DNA of 64,000 bases from Nematopogon swammerdamellus (GCA_946902875.1 OX336355.1:7337347-7401346), one strand, 5' to 3'. Shown: positions 1 to 12,651, counted from the stretch's first letter. The notes: generated by a model not told the origin, from the letters alone. Made by a program: numbers and translations.

Positions 1-600
1 CTAAGGAATACGTGAACAGAAATCTACGCAACAAGCTTAAATCCAGGGCAGAAATAGCCGTAGAGAATTTCAGATCTTCATAACAACGGCCAGTTGCAAG
101 AAATCTTAGTGTGGCTGTAAGACGTTCCTCAGGCATTTTCTCATTTTTGTGTTTCTCTTTAGAATTTTTGGTAATCAAAGCTAATTTTAAAAGTAATTTT
201 TGTAATCTTCTGTTGATAGTTTTCACGCAGTTCACTTAACATAATGATGTATATACTTTTTTTTCCACATTCTTCATTTGCGTTTATTATTTAAAGTGGC
301 TAGGAAGCCAGCTAGAGCGATTACGACCTAAGCAAAATGTTTGTGCAACGGGGACACTCCACGTGCCACTTCGAACCGCGCGCCCAAACTCTCAAAATTA
401 GCTTTACACTTGCAGTTCGGCGCGCGCGACTAATAAAGCACGTTCGCAGCGTGTTCGAAACTGTTGTAACAAATTGTGCGTATTTTAGCGCTGCGGTTCG
501 AAACGCAGTCCAAAGCGTCGAGTTGGAGGAACGCGTTCCAGCGCGCGGTTTGGACTGCGTTCCTGGGAGCGCGTTCCGATGTGTCTAGCTAGCTAGTGTA
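1..600. other. non-genic stretch with GC-rich patch and hairpin
   Basis: No gene is supported. Bases 1-330 are AT-rich and featureless. Bases 340-595 are rich in CG dinucleotides, and an open frame there has no recognisable content. A hairpin is visible at about 501-562: AACGCAGTCCAAA is followed about 35 bases later by its complement TTTGGACTGCGTT. This could be the end of a foldback element, but no terminal repeats or target duplication were found. Confidence 0.5.
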
Positions 601-627
601 AAGGCTGCTATTGGGTTTTAGGCGCAC

Positions 628-924
628 TTGGATGGGTGATCGCTCGACCGTTGGAGGCTGACCATGGTTCGTATTCCACGTAAAACTTCAGGTCCCTTTC
701 CTTCTTACCTTACTAGGGTTTATCCCGGCCGGGTTGCTACCACCGCACTGAATGAAACGTCGGTCGAAATGGCTATGTAAATAGTTCGTGTTTTCCGTCC
801 AGTTCAGTGTAGCCGACATGAAATGAAGGGAAGCACTGACGTGGCACCTAGTTCACCCGGTGTTATGGGCTGACATCACGGATGTTGTAGGTGATATAGC
901 CAACCGTGTCAGGTTCCATAAAAC
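628..924 (+). repeat. SINE family B copy 1
   Basis: This is a copy of the commonest repeat in the window. It has a degenerate tRNA-like head (GGTTCGTATTCC resembles a pol III B box), the body GGTTG.TACCACCGCACTGAATG, and a tail ending GACATCACGGATGTTGTAGG...CCATAAAAC. Related copies lie near 13.5, 14.7, 16.7, 22.5, 24.5 and 32.8 kb. The family is inferred to be mobilised in trans by a LINE. It carries no protein. Confidence 0.8.
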
Positions 925-1479
925 AAAATTATATTTGTGCTATGTGGAACTCTCCGACATTCGTATGCAGAATTTCCCTGCGCTGCCACTTCGCAAAGGT
1001 CTTTATTACCCCGTCCGCTCCACACTAACTAGATTAACGCAGCCCCGGGGCGCACCGACTGCCGAGTTCTGCCTTCGTTATGAATGTTATATTCGTATCT
1101 CTCCAAACCGCAACGTGTGATACAGCCTGACCGACCGCAGTGACTACCGGTGGACGAAGTCTGTCGGGAACGAACATATTTTCCATTGCTCGATAGCAAG
1201 ATTTGCCCAACGACAGCCAATGTTGTACAAGTTTGTACAAATTAAATTTTCGGATTTTCGACATTCGGATCTGAATTGGCGCTCCCTCCCTCTGTAGCAC
1301 AGGATTGTTTTTACGGAATCTGATATGATTGGGTACATCACCTGCTATACTATCTTATTATCCTATTACTTTAAGTGAGCAATTCTTGTGTATATGTATA
1401 TATATCTCTCGGAAACAGCTAAGATTTGGATGACATTTTGTATTTAGATAATGTTTTATTTTCCAAATTTATTTAGATA
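925..1479. other. no gene seen
   Basis: Overlapping short open frames occur on both strands, but none has a recognisable domain, coding bias or splice context. The right part is AT-rich. Confidence 0.5.
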
Positions 1480-1850
1480 CTAGCTTTTGCCCGCGGCTTC
1501 GCTCGCGTGAAATTCGCATTTAATAAGAAGAAAATAAGTAAACCCGCTACCGTACCTATATTTCGGCGCGCGAAACAATTTGATTTGTATGGGAGCCACA
1601 TCTTAGCGTAGCCGGAAGTGAATTTTATTTAGCCTATCCTGTGTCCCGTGTAGGTAAATGTATTTGTACGAAGTTTCATCGAATTCAGATGATCGGTTTA
1701 AGAGTTATGGTGGAACATACATACATACAGAAATGATTTCTAAAAATCGTAAATTTAGTTTTAGTATCATACACAGAGTCTACAAACCCAATATCTCAAA
1801 AAACAAGCAACTTACTCCATGACCATCCCTTACAGATTTATTATTAGTAT
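1480..1850 (+). repeat. RTE-type LINE 3' end (family R), copy 1
   Basis: The copy begins CTAGCTTTTGCCCGCGGCTT and continues with TTTCATCGAATTCAGATGATCGG-like sequence, an ACATACATACA stretch, and a terminal block TTACTCCATGACCATCCCTT. A second copy with the same order lies at 13990-14352, which defines the shared boundaries. In lepidopterans this type of sequence is usually the 3' end of an RTE-clade LINE or a derivative of one. No coding part is present. Confidence 0.65.
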
Positions 1851-3843
1851 TGACGTGTCATCCCTGCGAAAATCCGTTTTGACAGAAAAACATATTGCAT
1901 TTTCCAACGCCATCTCTTGGAATATTAAGGTACCAGTAAGCTGAAATATTCATGCAGTACCATCTGTTGTTCCCACGGCAAACTCGACGCGTCTCGACAC
2001 GCAAGAAGCCGAGCGAAGCTCGGTCGCCCAGGTACCGACCCTTATACGAGCCCATTACACATGTTCATGTCGTTACTAGGCACTAACTATGCCAGTACTT
2101 CTCCGGTCGTGCTTGGTTACACTGCAGTGGGCATACACACGATCGTCTTTTATTACCCTTACTAAAAATTGCATTAGTCCAGTTCCGCGACATCTAAACA
2201 TGGGCCATTCCAGCGAGATAGAAGTACGACAGAGTAATTACATAATATCCGCGGGTTCGAGAACGGATCCGAGGTCCAAAGGAGCAGATAAAGCAGCTTT
2301 TGACACGACACGACTCGTGAACGTCGGCGCGGACTATCTGAGTGTCCTAATCGCCCCGTTTGGCAATCGCGCGTTTTACCTAAGATATGTTGATACGCAC
2401 AGTTTTGTAGTTCGACGTAAGCTCTGTTGACTTTCACTACTTTCTATCCATGTACCAACTACAACATCTAACTACAATATCTCCGGTCTGTCGATCTGGC
2501 TGTTCGCTCATAGCTTGAAAATAGCTCAACCTATTTATAAGTGGTTTGCATCAATGCTATCGAACACATCTCGAGATGGTTAAACGCGCCTCTCCTTGAT
2601 GATGAGTTGATGACACCACGAATAACTACACTCGTATCTAGTGATCCAAAGAATCGAACCCCCGTCCATGGTCAGCTGCTTTCAAACAGAAGCAACAGTT
2701 CCTCATGCAGCCCTTCCTAAAAAGAGGCTAAGAAAAATACCACGGACATTTGAACCCTAAAACAGTTGACTTCCTATGAAACCCGTACCCCTATTGTCCC
2801 CAAGTTTTTGCTTCGTCCGAGAGTGAGAAGATCCAGATAAGTGCCGTCGTCGCCGCGAAGGAGGGGTAATGGCGCCATTGTCCTATCGCACTTACTTCGG
2901 GGGTCCTTTCGATTGTTTTAAATTCGACCCAGTATTCGTAACGCTCAAGGAACAAACTGATTGGTGTATACACTTTTCTTCGGGGCAGAAAAAAGATTTT
3001 CTTCCAATCATCCTTGTACATAATAATAACGCATTGGCGTTAGTAGACAGGTTTTGACATACATTTGTCGAAAAACTCATTGATTTTACCCAGAATTCAA
3101 CCTAACGCATCAACATCTTTCGCCAGCTTCCACCCAAACCAATTCGGTGCCCAAACCGCGATAACTCCGCTCAACACTTAAGGAATTACAAACATTTGGC
3201 AAGCGGATAGGGTCCGACTGGAAAACAAATTGGCAATATACAGTCAGTAAAAGCGGCGAAATGATACCTTTTTAAAATGCGTTTATTTCTCAAGATTTTA
3301 TTCCAAGGCTGGTGCTAGAAGCGAGCGAGGTGCCACGTAAAGCTAAATTGCAGCACCTTCGAGTTTCATAATCTTCTATCTGACTCGGGGCGAGAAAAAT
3401 TATTGTTATGTGTTTTTTTTATGGAGTCGTGCGGCCGAGCTTGGGGATATGATGGCAGTTTGTTGTTTGAAAATAAAATTAAAATCCGTATGAATAATGC
3501 GCTAGCCAACTTTTTTAAGTCGGTACAAAATATGAACTCTCCGCCCACCTCTGACACCTTATCGTACTCGTAACATTAGGTTAGTTAATGTGTATAACTA
3601 AAGTCAAGCACATAAAAACGCTTAACTTAATTCTGGCCAGGGACTGAAAAGGGTTGGCGTACCGGTGTGTCTCACTAAACGGTAACGCAATTGAACCTAA
3701 AAAAATATTCTGTTTGCAATTTCGGTACCGCAATTTTTCCTGCCAAATTTAACCCCGAAATTATTGCGTTATTATTTTTATGTAAAGGTTTCATGTCTAT
3801 AGATTAATTCCCTGCTTCTGACTTCTACCGTATGCTTTAACAC
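1851..3843. other. no gene seen
   Basis: About 2 kb without a supportable gene. Two opposed open frames at 2089-2437 share a GC-richer patch, but neither contains a recognisable motif. The rest is AT-rich with chance open frames. No repeat boundary was recognised. Confidence 0.45.
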
Positions 3844-4180
3844 CACGGCACGGTAACGGCCCGGACGGACACGGCAACGACACAACTACAGCGCGGCAGC
3901 AGTGAGACAAAAATTTATGAAATACCCTGACGATATATGACAATTATTATTATTATCTCGCCGCAGAGTGCGAAGTTTTTCATATGTTTTCATACATTTT
4001 TGTCTACTTTGCTGCCGTGACATGATCGTGACGTTACCGTCGTAGCTGGGGGTTTATAGCCTATTAGGCAACTAGCCAATGGCTTTCGCACTGAACGGTG
4101 ACGGTAACGTCATACCGCTATCAGGGTATCTCATAAATGTTTGTGTAACCGTGCCGTTGCCGTGACGTTACCGTGCCGTG
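3844..4180. mobile_element. MITE with 15-bp terminal inverted repeats
   Basis: The left end CACGGCACGGTAACG is exactly complementary to the right end CGTTACCGTGCCGTG. The match extends imperfectly inward: ACACGGCAACG pairs with CGTTGCCGTG, and AATTTATGAAATACCCTGA pairs with TCAGGGTATCTCATAAAT. The element is about 337 bp with no coding capacity, so it is a non-autonomous DNA transposon whose superfamily I cannot assign. No clean target duplication was seen. Confidence 0.75.
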
Positions 4181-4675
4181 TCGTTCTCGACCGTGCCGTT
4201 ATCGTGTTGTGCGCAAGCAGCCATCCATGCAAGCAATAATAAACAACAACGTTCATGCATTAGTTAGTCAGACAATGGCCGAGCGAGTCCCGTATTCCGC
4301 TTTAAATGTATTTCAGGAAATAGATACGAAACTCAAATCCATTGTGTTGCCGTTTCCACATTTCATAGAGCGCTTGGAAACGATTTCGGTATGCCACACC
4401 AAGGCCTTGCGCCTTCGTAATAACCGCATATTTTCTGAAAGTTAATAGGTTAGAAAGCGAATTGCGAATCGGACCGGACCGAACCGGAGTGAAAGTATCA
4501 AAGATATCGTCGCGTCGTTACTGCCCAAAGAGATTTAAATATCTAATAGGTTATAGAGCGGGCATTCACAACATTTCCTTACAAAAACGTTGATCTCGAA
4601 CGTCAATAACGCCATCTATAACCTCTCATACGGGCGTGTCAAACTCATGTCATGTCACACTAGTATGAGCGACTT
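4181..4675. other. no gene seen
   Basis: The flank carries an open frame (4173-4445) that begins inside the MITE and has no recognisable domain. It is treated as chance. Confidence 0.4.
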
Positions 4676-4862
4676 GTGGCGCAATATATTTTTTACTTTT
4701 TGCTTTTTTTTATTTGTCGGCACATCCGCCAAATAACACATTTTCTGTGAAAATTTCGACCGGCTAGCTTAACGGTTCCAAAGATACAGCAGTAGGACAG
4801 ATAGGCAGACAGATAGACGGCGTAGGCTTAGCAATAGGTTTCCGTATTGATACGGAACCCTA
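4676..4862 (+). repeat. CCGGCCAAGTGCGAG-family repeat, 3' part
   Basis: The order is ATCCGCCAAATAACACA, CTGTGAAAATTTCGACCGGC, TAACGGTTC, a (GACAGA) tract, CGTAGGCTTAGCAATAGG, and the terminal ACGGAACCCTAAAAA. The layout matches 5137-5411 and 21908-22398. I recognise the family from lepidopteran genomes as a very abundant short interspersed repeat but do not assign a formal name. Confidence 0.7.
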
Positions 4863-5136
4863 AAAAGTATATGTCTGCCTAATCGATGAGCTCATGATTC
4901 GTGGTGAGAAATATCGACAGAGCAGCGATCGCCCCCGGAGCACAGAGGAAAACGACGACGTCCCCTGTGCCCGGGGCGCGCGCGTCATTTCTTTCCTCCA
5001 ATGAAATATCGAATAGACATTATTGTTTTCGTAGTAACATGATTTTTTTAGGGTTCCGTACCAAAAATGATTCAAAGGAACCCTTGTGATGATACTTAAT
5101 TGTGTCCGTTAGTCGCAGTGCGTTTACTCCTAAAAA

Positions 5137-5411
5137 CCGGCCAAGTGCTAGTCGGAATCGGGCACCGAGGTTTCCGCACCACAAAAAAAAAAAACCTTTC
5201 TTGTATGGGAACCCCCCTTAATTTTTTACTTTTTCAATTTTTTATGTTATATCCGCCATAATAACACATATTCTGTGAACATTTCAACGGGCTACCTATT
5301 ACGGTTCAAGAGATACAGCCCTCGGACGGACGGACAGACGGACGGACGGACAGACAGACAGACGGCGTAGGCTTAGTAATAGGCTTCCGTTCGGGATACG
5401 GAAACCTAAAA
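5137..5411 (+). repeat. CCGGCCAAGTGCGAG-family repeat, near full length
   Basis: It starts ACCGGCCAAGTGCTAGTCGG and contains TGTATGGGAACCCCCCTTAA, ATCCGCCATAATAACACA, TACGGTTCAAGAGATACAGC and a (GGAC)/(AGAC) microsatellite. It ends GGATACGGAAACCTAAAAA. The simple-sequence tract and the conserved terminal ...CCTAAAAA are hallmarks shared by all copies in this window. Confidence 0.8.
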
Positions 5412-6127
5412 ATGATCTTGTTATACTATAGGATATTTTATTGAAGACGTTCCGACCCTCACCCTCCTCCCACCCAGTGTTTACCGAGTGCCAAGAGAGT
5501 TCAAACGCACCGAAGGGGCTCGCTGGCTACATCCGCAGCGAGGGTGTCTGTGTTGCGTAATGCCTCGCCCGTGGGCGGGGGTTCGTTACTCGCTGTTAGT
5601 TGCCTAATATTTTACGCTGTGTTAAGCTCTGAAAGCGGTTGTATCACATTTTTGGATGATTAATGATTTTATGGCCGTTTCGCCGCACCTCGTGCGTGTG
5701 TGCAAATTAAGAAATATTGGAATGTAGACAGAAATGTTTTAGCGCACATTGGCGGACATTACATAATCCTTTCATTGATTTTCGTCGTTGCCGGGTAAAA
5801 AGAGGGATTATTTGTTAAAAAACATGTAAATACCAAAAAGCAAAGGCAAAGGATATATTTAATTATTATCAGGAAAGTATTTACTCTCGAGGATATATCG
5901 GTTGTGGAATATTTTTACCCTAATTCTTAATGAAAACGATACGAATACGATATTAAGTTATTTGGTAAAAAATAAAATTACAATTTAATAAAACCCCGAC
6001 ACATCAACAACCATTAAAATATTTAATGTTAAAAAAAATAATATAGTAAAATCAAAGAGAGTAAAATAAAATAAAATAAAATAGTAAAATAAATATTCCC
6101 GCTTAGTTCGTGGGGACCGCTAAGTAA
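5412..6127. other. no gene seen; AT-rich
   Basis: Short GC-richer patches near 5450-5600 are followed by AT-rich DNA with a (TAAAA)n-like run near 6061-6090. No gene, tRNA or clear repeat boundary was found. Confidence 0.45.
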
Positions 6128-6790
6128 AAAAATCTGTCAAGTGCGAGTTTTAATCGCGCGCGGAGGTTTCCGTATCTATCCGCTATCAATAATATCCCCC
6201 TATCCGCTCAGGTGACATGGTCTTCGGATTTGAATTATCAGCTGATATTTGTTTATGTTATTATTATGACAGATCTCCATGTTTGCTCACTGACAGCTGT
6301 TACCATAGTAACGTCACTTGATTTTTTTTTAAAGTGATCTGTCAACCATCAAACTTCTGAAAATAATTTTTTTGGAACGACCAAAGATTAAGAAGCAGCT
6401 ATCTTTTGTCTTTCAACATGCAATGTATAAAAGCCTGTTACGTCGTTGGTGGCGCCATATATTATTCAATAGTGTACTAATCGATTTTATTTTACGTTTC
6501 CTGTATGGGGTCCCCCTTAATTTTTAACATTTTCTTATTTTTCTTATTTGTTGTTATATCCGCCATAGTAACGCATATTATGTCAAAGTTTCAACGGGCT
6601 ACCTATTACGGTTCAAGAGATACAGCCCTCGAACAGACGGACGGACGGACGGACGGACGGACGGCGGCGAAAGGCGGAGGCTTAGTAATAGGCTTCCGTA
6701 CAGAGAGTACATGTGGGAGGTACATGCCACAGACACACAGACAGACGGAGGCGTCAAATTTATAACACCCCTACTTTTGCGTCGGGGGTT
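6128..6790 (+). repeat. CCGGCCAAGTGCGAG-family repeat split by an insertion
   Basis: The 5' part is at 6128-6182 (CTGTCAAGTGCGAGTTTTAA, GAGGTTTCCGTATC). The middle and 3' part resume at about 6486 (CCTGTATGGGGTCCCCCTTA, GGTTCAAGAGATACAGCCCTC, (GGAC)n, CTTAGTAATAGGCTTCCGTA). About 300 bp of unrelated sequence separates the halves, which suggests a later insertion or rearrangement. A second repeat tail (ACACCCCTACTTTTGCGTCG, GGGGTTAAAAAC) follows at 6695-6795. Confidence 0.6.
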
Positions 6791-7953
6791 AAAAACAATA
6801 CATCATTGGTTGAGTCCATGCGAGCGTGAAAAATTAATAAATAATTAATAATCAAACCTGTACGTGAAGTTCGATGATTATTATGAGTAGTAGTCGTCCT
6901 CGAACAGCATACAAGGTATTGGTTTTACACGTAGTAGCTCACAGAACGTGTTCCCGTCACACAGTTTAAAGCTAGAAGAGAACTGAAATGTCTCTTGAGT
7001 ACTTCCGCTCTGGTCTGCCAATCACAGCTCTCGATTCTCTCAGCCAATGGCGGCCCTGGAACCCCTTTATCCGGCGATCTAATTCATAAGTTCGAAGCAC
7101 ACACACAACGGTACCCGGTAACATTTCACGACGTTAGAGATTTCAATTTCAAAGTAATATTTGAGTACAGCATGTGACAAAATTGTGTCCGTGTTAAAAG
7201 AGCGAAAATACTATTATTTGTTTCCCCTGAGGACCCTTGCTAAGCACGCTTGCTAAGCTCTATATAAACCAGAAAAAATAAGCAAGTTGTGAACACTTAA
7301 ACACTTTACCAGCAAAGTGTTACATTACCGCAATAAATGAGGTTATACCCAGTAATACCACTGCCAGCTCCCCCGCCGACCGGTGCCGTAGAAAGCACTT
7401 AGGTTTTATTAAACTCTGGGTGGTTGCTTGCTAGCCGGAATGCTCTGTTTAGACGAACCGTTTCGATACTGTTATATGTGTGCAGTAAATCCTAATGGCC
7501 CCTCTCTGCAGTGTTATTGCGCACTTTTCGTTCGCAGCTTCAATGGCGTTGAGAACGGATTTAGCTGTCACTATTATTTGACGGTGAATAAAATTAAACG
7601 CAAGAAATAGAACGAAAGAAAGCAGATGTATCATTAAAGATACTGAATTTACCAGTATTTCATTTATTTTCAGTACGACTACCACCTACCACCGTGACTG
7701 TAGCCACGTTAATACAATTTTCATACATACAAGCCTACTACACACAATTCTCATCAAATCAAAATATTATGTACATTTCTAGTAACTTATTAACAGTATA
7801 TAATATGTAGTGTCATAGTTCGAAAAATCGTCAATTTGATGATATATTTTCTTAGATAGTATTTGTCTGACTGTCCGTATAAGGCTATTCGTTTCTGTGT
7901 TAGCAATGCATGGAGAGAGCTTATTATATAACTGACGCCTATAAAGCTCTTAA
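6791..7953. other. no gene seen
   Basis: There are no exons with recognisable protein content. Short open frames at 6995 and 7428-7685 lie on opposite strands and look accidental. Confidence 0.45.
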
Positions 7954-8334
7954 GGCCGGTTTACATATCTTAGTCATTATGAGAGTGCATTAGTAGAAAC
8001 GTGTGAACGGTAGCTTTTAGTGATTAGTACTACTCGAATTAGTACGATTCTACTCGCCTTTCTACTAAAATTAAATAGAACCGCTTTCTATTTTTGTTTC
8101 CAATGATCTCCGCGCCCCTCAACCCCCCGCACGTCTCTTCTCGCTACTCTATGTAATATAAACTGGCAGTTTAGTAACAACTTAAGTGGAGAGTGCATCA
8201 GTGAATAGGCGGAAATGGCACTGTACTGAAAGAAGTGTGATGTCTACTGGAAAGCACCAAAACTACAAAAACACTCGCATCGGAGTGCTACTAATTCACA
8301 CTCTCCTAATGCACTAATCAAATGTAAACCGGCC
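7954..8334. mobile_element. MITE with GGCCGGTTTACAT termini
   Basis: The left end GGCCGGTTTACAT and right end ATGTAAACCGGCC are exact complements. Weaker complementarity continues inside: GAGAGTGCATTAGTAG pairs with CTACTAATTCACACTCTC. It is about 380 bp and non-coding. The GGCCGGTTTACA ends recall hAT-type MITEs, but I could not identify an 8-bp target duplication, so the superfamily is inference. Confidence 0.65.
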
Positions 8335-8759
8335 ATAGATGTTTTACTGAGTTTCACTAGCGGTGGTCTAATTAAACGTTTGGCTCCAGTGTTGTGGCTG
8401 TGGAATACTTTATTAACAGGGGTATTTTTGAGATTGTCTGGGGCATATAGAAGACACTGGAATATAATATACTCACTTGTGACGGATGTACCGAGTTTTC
8501 CGAGAATATACGACGACGGCAGGAACCCTCGGTTTCACGCCTAGCGCAGCGCGCATTGCTCGTTTTTGTAATCTAAAGATACGCTCCCAAGTAGCACAGG
8601 TACCCGAGAACATAAGCCCATACGTCATTCATTATGCTGTGAAAATATCAATAGTAGACCGTTTTTTTGCAGCTTTGACGTCACACAGTGTACGAATTTG
8701 GCGGATTGCGTAAATTTATGAATTCAGTTAATTTGCAATGTATTTGATGTGGGAGTACC
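8335..8759. other. no gene seen
   Basis: One open frame (8486-8713, plus) lacks recognisable motifs. Nothing else is supportable. Confidence 0.4.
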
Positions 8760-9575
8760 ATTTTAAACCCATGTCCACGCGGCCACGTGCAGACCCCAGG
8801 AACTTTACCACAGGCACACTGGTAAGAGCGGTATTGTCTATATTCAAATTAACGTTGAAAGTAGATAATCATAATGAAAGTCGTACAAAGTTGGTTTTTC
8901 AGCATTAAGAAGGAGATGATTTGCTATAAGTTATTTATTTTCTGTATTATGGAGTTAATTAATGTGTCGTGTGTCACCACACCATCTCTTTTGATGACAG
9001 AATGAGTATAAACTCAAAAGTACGATACAAGTTGTCTGCAAACATTACAATATGGGCAGCTTTATAAGTGCATACTGACAGATTGATATAATCAGATATC
9101 AGGAACAAAAGGGGGCCTAAAATTTATCCTTGGGCAATCCCTCGGTTCACAGTGGCTGCATCTGACCTGACGTCTTGGAACGGTATATATTGAGTTCTGC
9201 CTGTAAGGTATGAACGCATTAGACTTAACTATAGTCTCGAATGCCATACGCTCCAGCTTTAAGTAGTTCATGATTGACCCAGTGGAAGGCCTTTGAGGGG
9301 TCACATAATAGTCCGAAGTTAGCTTTACTATTATTGAGACTTGAATGGAGAGGTCTGCATGTAGGTTATAGCCGTACCTGTCGACTTGTTGTTTTGTGAG
9401 CCAAATTGCTTTAATTTTGTAAGACCTAATGTTTATTGTAATATGACCTAATGTAATGTTTTTCAAAATTTTACGAATACTTGGAAAAATAGGCCTAAAG
9501 TGATTGAAGTCCTTAGAGTCCTTTAAGAATACTTGGAATGGTTCCCTTCGAAACCCGTCACTGTCACTCAAAACG
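8760..9575 (-). pseudogene. decayed jockey-like LINE reverse transcriptase
   Basis: Read on the minus strand across frames, this stretch still shows pieces of a jockey/R1-type reverse transcriptase. A segment reading DPSKAFHWVNHELL (around 9290-9330) corresponds to the first catalytic-aspartate motif. GRTQYIPFQDVRSDAATV followed by NRGIAQG (around 9130-9200) is the turn before motif B. A degraded FADN-like piece lies downstream, and a late VKFLG piece lies near 8830. Frameshifts and stop codons interrupt it, and the catalytic FADD box is not intact. A 159-residue open frame at 9092-9571 covers only part of it in a mixed frame. It is a dead, partial copy with no function expected. Confidence 0.7.
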
Positions 9576-10758
9576 GTATTTGATAGATAGGTATCGTAAT
9601 GGTGACTGTCACTTTACGTTGCTTGTGACACTGAGTGAAAGATGAAATCCTGGCACTGTCAGTCGGGTAAGACTGAGGAAGTGTCATTCACTTTAGGTAG
9701 TCTCAACAATGTTCACGTAAAATCGCGAAAAGATCAACTGTACAAGATTTATTTGTCTGACGCGGGACTTCACATGGTCCACATTTTGATGTAAATATTA
9801 CTGACCGTCGTAATGCTTGAAATCTGTGCGGCTATCGTCATTACTAAGTATGTCAATATGCGATCCAAATCTAAAAAAAAATATCAGGAAGCAGCATACA
9901 ACACACTGGCTCGGGGGACGCTCACCATGACCTTATAGCATACCCTGTTTCGAGAGCAGTCAGTCCGCGGGCGACTGCTTTGCGCGCAGGTCTCATATGT
10001 TCAAATACGCTAGCAACAGCACGTGTGCGTGAAAAGAATAGCTATACGTTACTCGGTTTATTTTCAGTGCCGATTGGCGAGGCTGAAACGAGTCGCGCAT
10101 GGGACATTGGGAACGTACAATATCGTTGTTTCACTTATACGTATTAAATTTCCATTTAACCGTCTTACTCTATCTCCGTTCTCAGAACGGAAACGTAAAT
10201 TATGAATTAAGTGCTCGCTCACTTACGCTGTTTAGATATTAGCAATATGTAGAAGAACTCCTATCGCACTATCCCTTTTGCGTTCTCGGCATTTGCGTCT
10301 GCACCACCTATTCTAGCATATTTTAAGTGTGTACGAATTTGTAGCTTAGTGTTAGCCTGTCCACTTGTAAAATGTCGTGGTTCACACGATCAATATTTGC
10401 CTCAATATTGATATACAGATAGATTGTATTGACCAATGAAAAGATTGATCGCGTGACGCCCGAGTGCGCGGCAGATGGTGTTGAGTCTGGACTATTGAAC
10501 AGCCCATTAATCCCTGGCTGGACGGTACGTGCCGTGATCGCAGTGCCGTCTCGTTCGTCGTTTTCATTATTTACGTGCTTTCGACGCAAATGGGATCTGT
10601 CTGTGCGGCGGACGTGGTCGCGGTCTGTTGGCGTGGATCAAGGCTTTGTTCCCGTGAAGCCTGCGTAATTCCTCATCGGTTAATTCGCTCTTTTATTCGG
10701 CGACCCAAAGCATTACCAGTAGTGTATGTTAAATGAGTAAGTATTCTAACTAGTCAAT
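9576..10758. other. no gene seen
   Basis: A patch at 10378-10420 (CAATATTTG..TCAATATTG) weakly resembles 63764-63800, which may indicate two old fragments of one repeat. Opposed open frames at 10323-10668 have no recognisable protein. Nothing else is supportable. Confidence 0.4.
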
Positions 10759-11195
10759 CGGAAAAACGTATAACCAACCGACACGGCGGCGTCTTAGATT
10801 TTAATTTATTTATTTATTTATTTATTTAAGGTTCACCAACAGGTCGGACACATTTACATTCAATATGTATAAGTACAACGTATTTAAAGCTATAGTGTTC
10901 GTTTATACGGAAAAACGTATAACCAACCGACGCGGCGTCGTAGATTCTATTTTCGCTTATACGGAAAAACGTATGTATAACCAACCGACGCGGCGTCGTA
11001 GATTCTATTTTCGCTTATACGGAAAAACGTATAACCAACCGACGCGGCGTCGTAGATTCTATTTTCGCTTATACGGAAAAACGTATAACCAACCGACGAC
11101 GCGGCGTCGTAGATTATATTTTCACTTATACGGAAAAACGTATAATCAACCGATGCGGCGGCGGCGCGGCGTCGTAGATTCTAGTTTCGCTTATA
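10759..11195 (+). repeat. 54-bp minisatellite
   Basis: The unit is about 54 bp and begins ACGGAAAAACGTATAACCAA, followed by CCGACGCGGCGTCGTAGATT and CTATTTTCGCTTAT. Five to six copies are visible at about 10907-11195. A lone earlier unit at 10759-10800 is separated by an (ATTT)n tract and about 75 bp of other sequence. Some units carry small insertions (GTAT, GAC, GGCGGC). Because the period is a multiple of three, one frame reads through as an Arg/Tyr-rich 18-residue repeat. This is probably incidental to the array rather than a gene. Confidence 0.85.
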
Positions 11196-12650
11196 AGTCG
11201 AGACTATTCACATGGGATTTTCACCAATGCTTTCTGATACATCCCAAAGATGGTTATGGTTATTTTGCCGCGAAGCGAAATCGCGGTAGCAGCTAGTGTG
11301 TCGATAAAGTAGAGTATGTGGCGGCGGCAAGCGGCGGGTGGTCGGCGCGGTCTTGAATGGCAAGGAAAGGGATGCTAGTTCCTCCGAGCAGCGTCCATGA
11401 TATTATCTAGTTTCTAACAAATATTATGCAGGTGCGACTTATCTGCCTAAAATGCTTACAGCAAAAATATGTTTAATTAGTTGTAACAGAGGTCGGTGGA
11501 TTAATGATTGTATTTTTGTAGGCAATATAAATGTTTCTTACATGATAAAAGTATGATAATGTCTCTTTATTTGTCACTATTAATTAAATATATTATATTC
11601 GGCTCCTCCGGTAGTGAAATATAGCATATTAAGGGAAACTGAAACGTTCTCTATTAGCAAATATACATACACAAAAGCTAGAATACGAATATACGCATTC
11701 TTGTCTAGTTTAACTTTACTTCCATGTTAGCATTCTATATTTATATTAACAAACCCCTAGTCACGTGATGTGCAATGTTTGCACTCTGGGTTATCCGTTT
11801 TAGCATTCGAAATTCGACGCTTTCCAAATTCAAATCGTGAATTACGAATGAGGATATTCGAAAGTGCGCTTCATCAATTCCGCTTCCGTCCAGCAATGTT
11901 CAACCGTTCGAATTGATGAACTCCGCTCCAGCTACGACACTCACCTTTCAAATTCAAAAAAATCGTGCAGCCCCTGTTTTTACTCTGGTGCGCTTTAATG
12001 TTAAATTTTTTTTAGTGGTTGTCACTATGTGCTTTTTGAGTTGGCGTACAAGTTCACTTACTGTAGGTATCTGTGTATTCTGGTAAGTGGGTCAGAACGC
12101 CTCTCAAAATTAAATGTAATTGGGTCGAAAGGCCACAATTTTTTTTTCTTTTTGACAGTGGGTCCTGAGAATGGGTCAGAACGCCACGAGATCAAATATA
12201 GCTTTTGCAGTAAATATTCCAGAGGTCTAAGTTTAAAAAGTCAACAGAAAACATTGCGCGTTTTAAAACATTGAGGGTTTTAGGAAGACACATAATAGAA
12301 GTTTCTTTCGGTTCAGAACAGGAATCACTCTATTTTCACTCAGTTCAACGAATATTTTGCAATGCATAATGACATAAATTACATTTCAACGGTTTTGCTC
12401 ACAAAGCCATAAAACATCTAAGCGACTTCAAAGAAAATTTCTTTCCGTGAAAATGTCGAATGAACGATCGCTTTTGTCGTAAACCAACAGTTTTGTTTTT
12501 CAATTGGTTTTGAAGTCAACATTGGCTAGCGACGGTGAGTCTATGTACACAGGAGCAATTGCAATAGCACTCTATTTCACTAGATCTTCATCAATTGACT
12601 GACAGCGTATGAGGAGCAAGTCGGGGCCAGGCTCGAAAAGCCTCGTCGCT
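11196..12650. other. no gene seen
   Basis: Mostly AT-rich unique-looking DNA. An open frame at 12029-12274 has no recognisable motif. No exons with clear splice phase were identified. Confidence 0.4.
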
Positions 12651-12651
12651 G

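Noticed and set aside
2089..2437. overlapping 113- and 87-codon frames on opposite strands
   Set aside because: No recognisable domain. Overlap on both strands reflects a stop-poor GC-richer patch.
10865..11296. 143-codon frame with repeated Arg/Tyr-rich units as a protein gene
   Set aside because: It is produced entirely by a 54-bp minisatellite whose period is a multiple of three, with no splice or promoter context.
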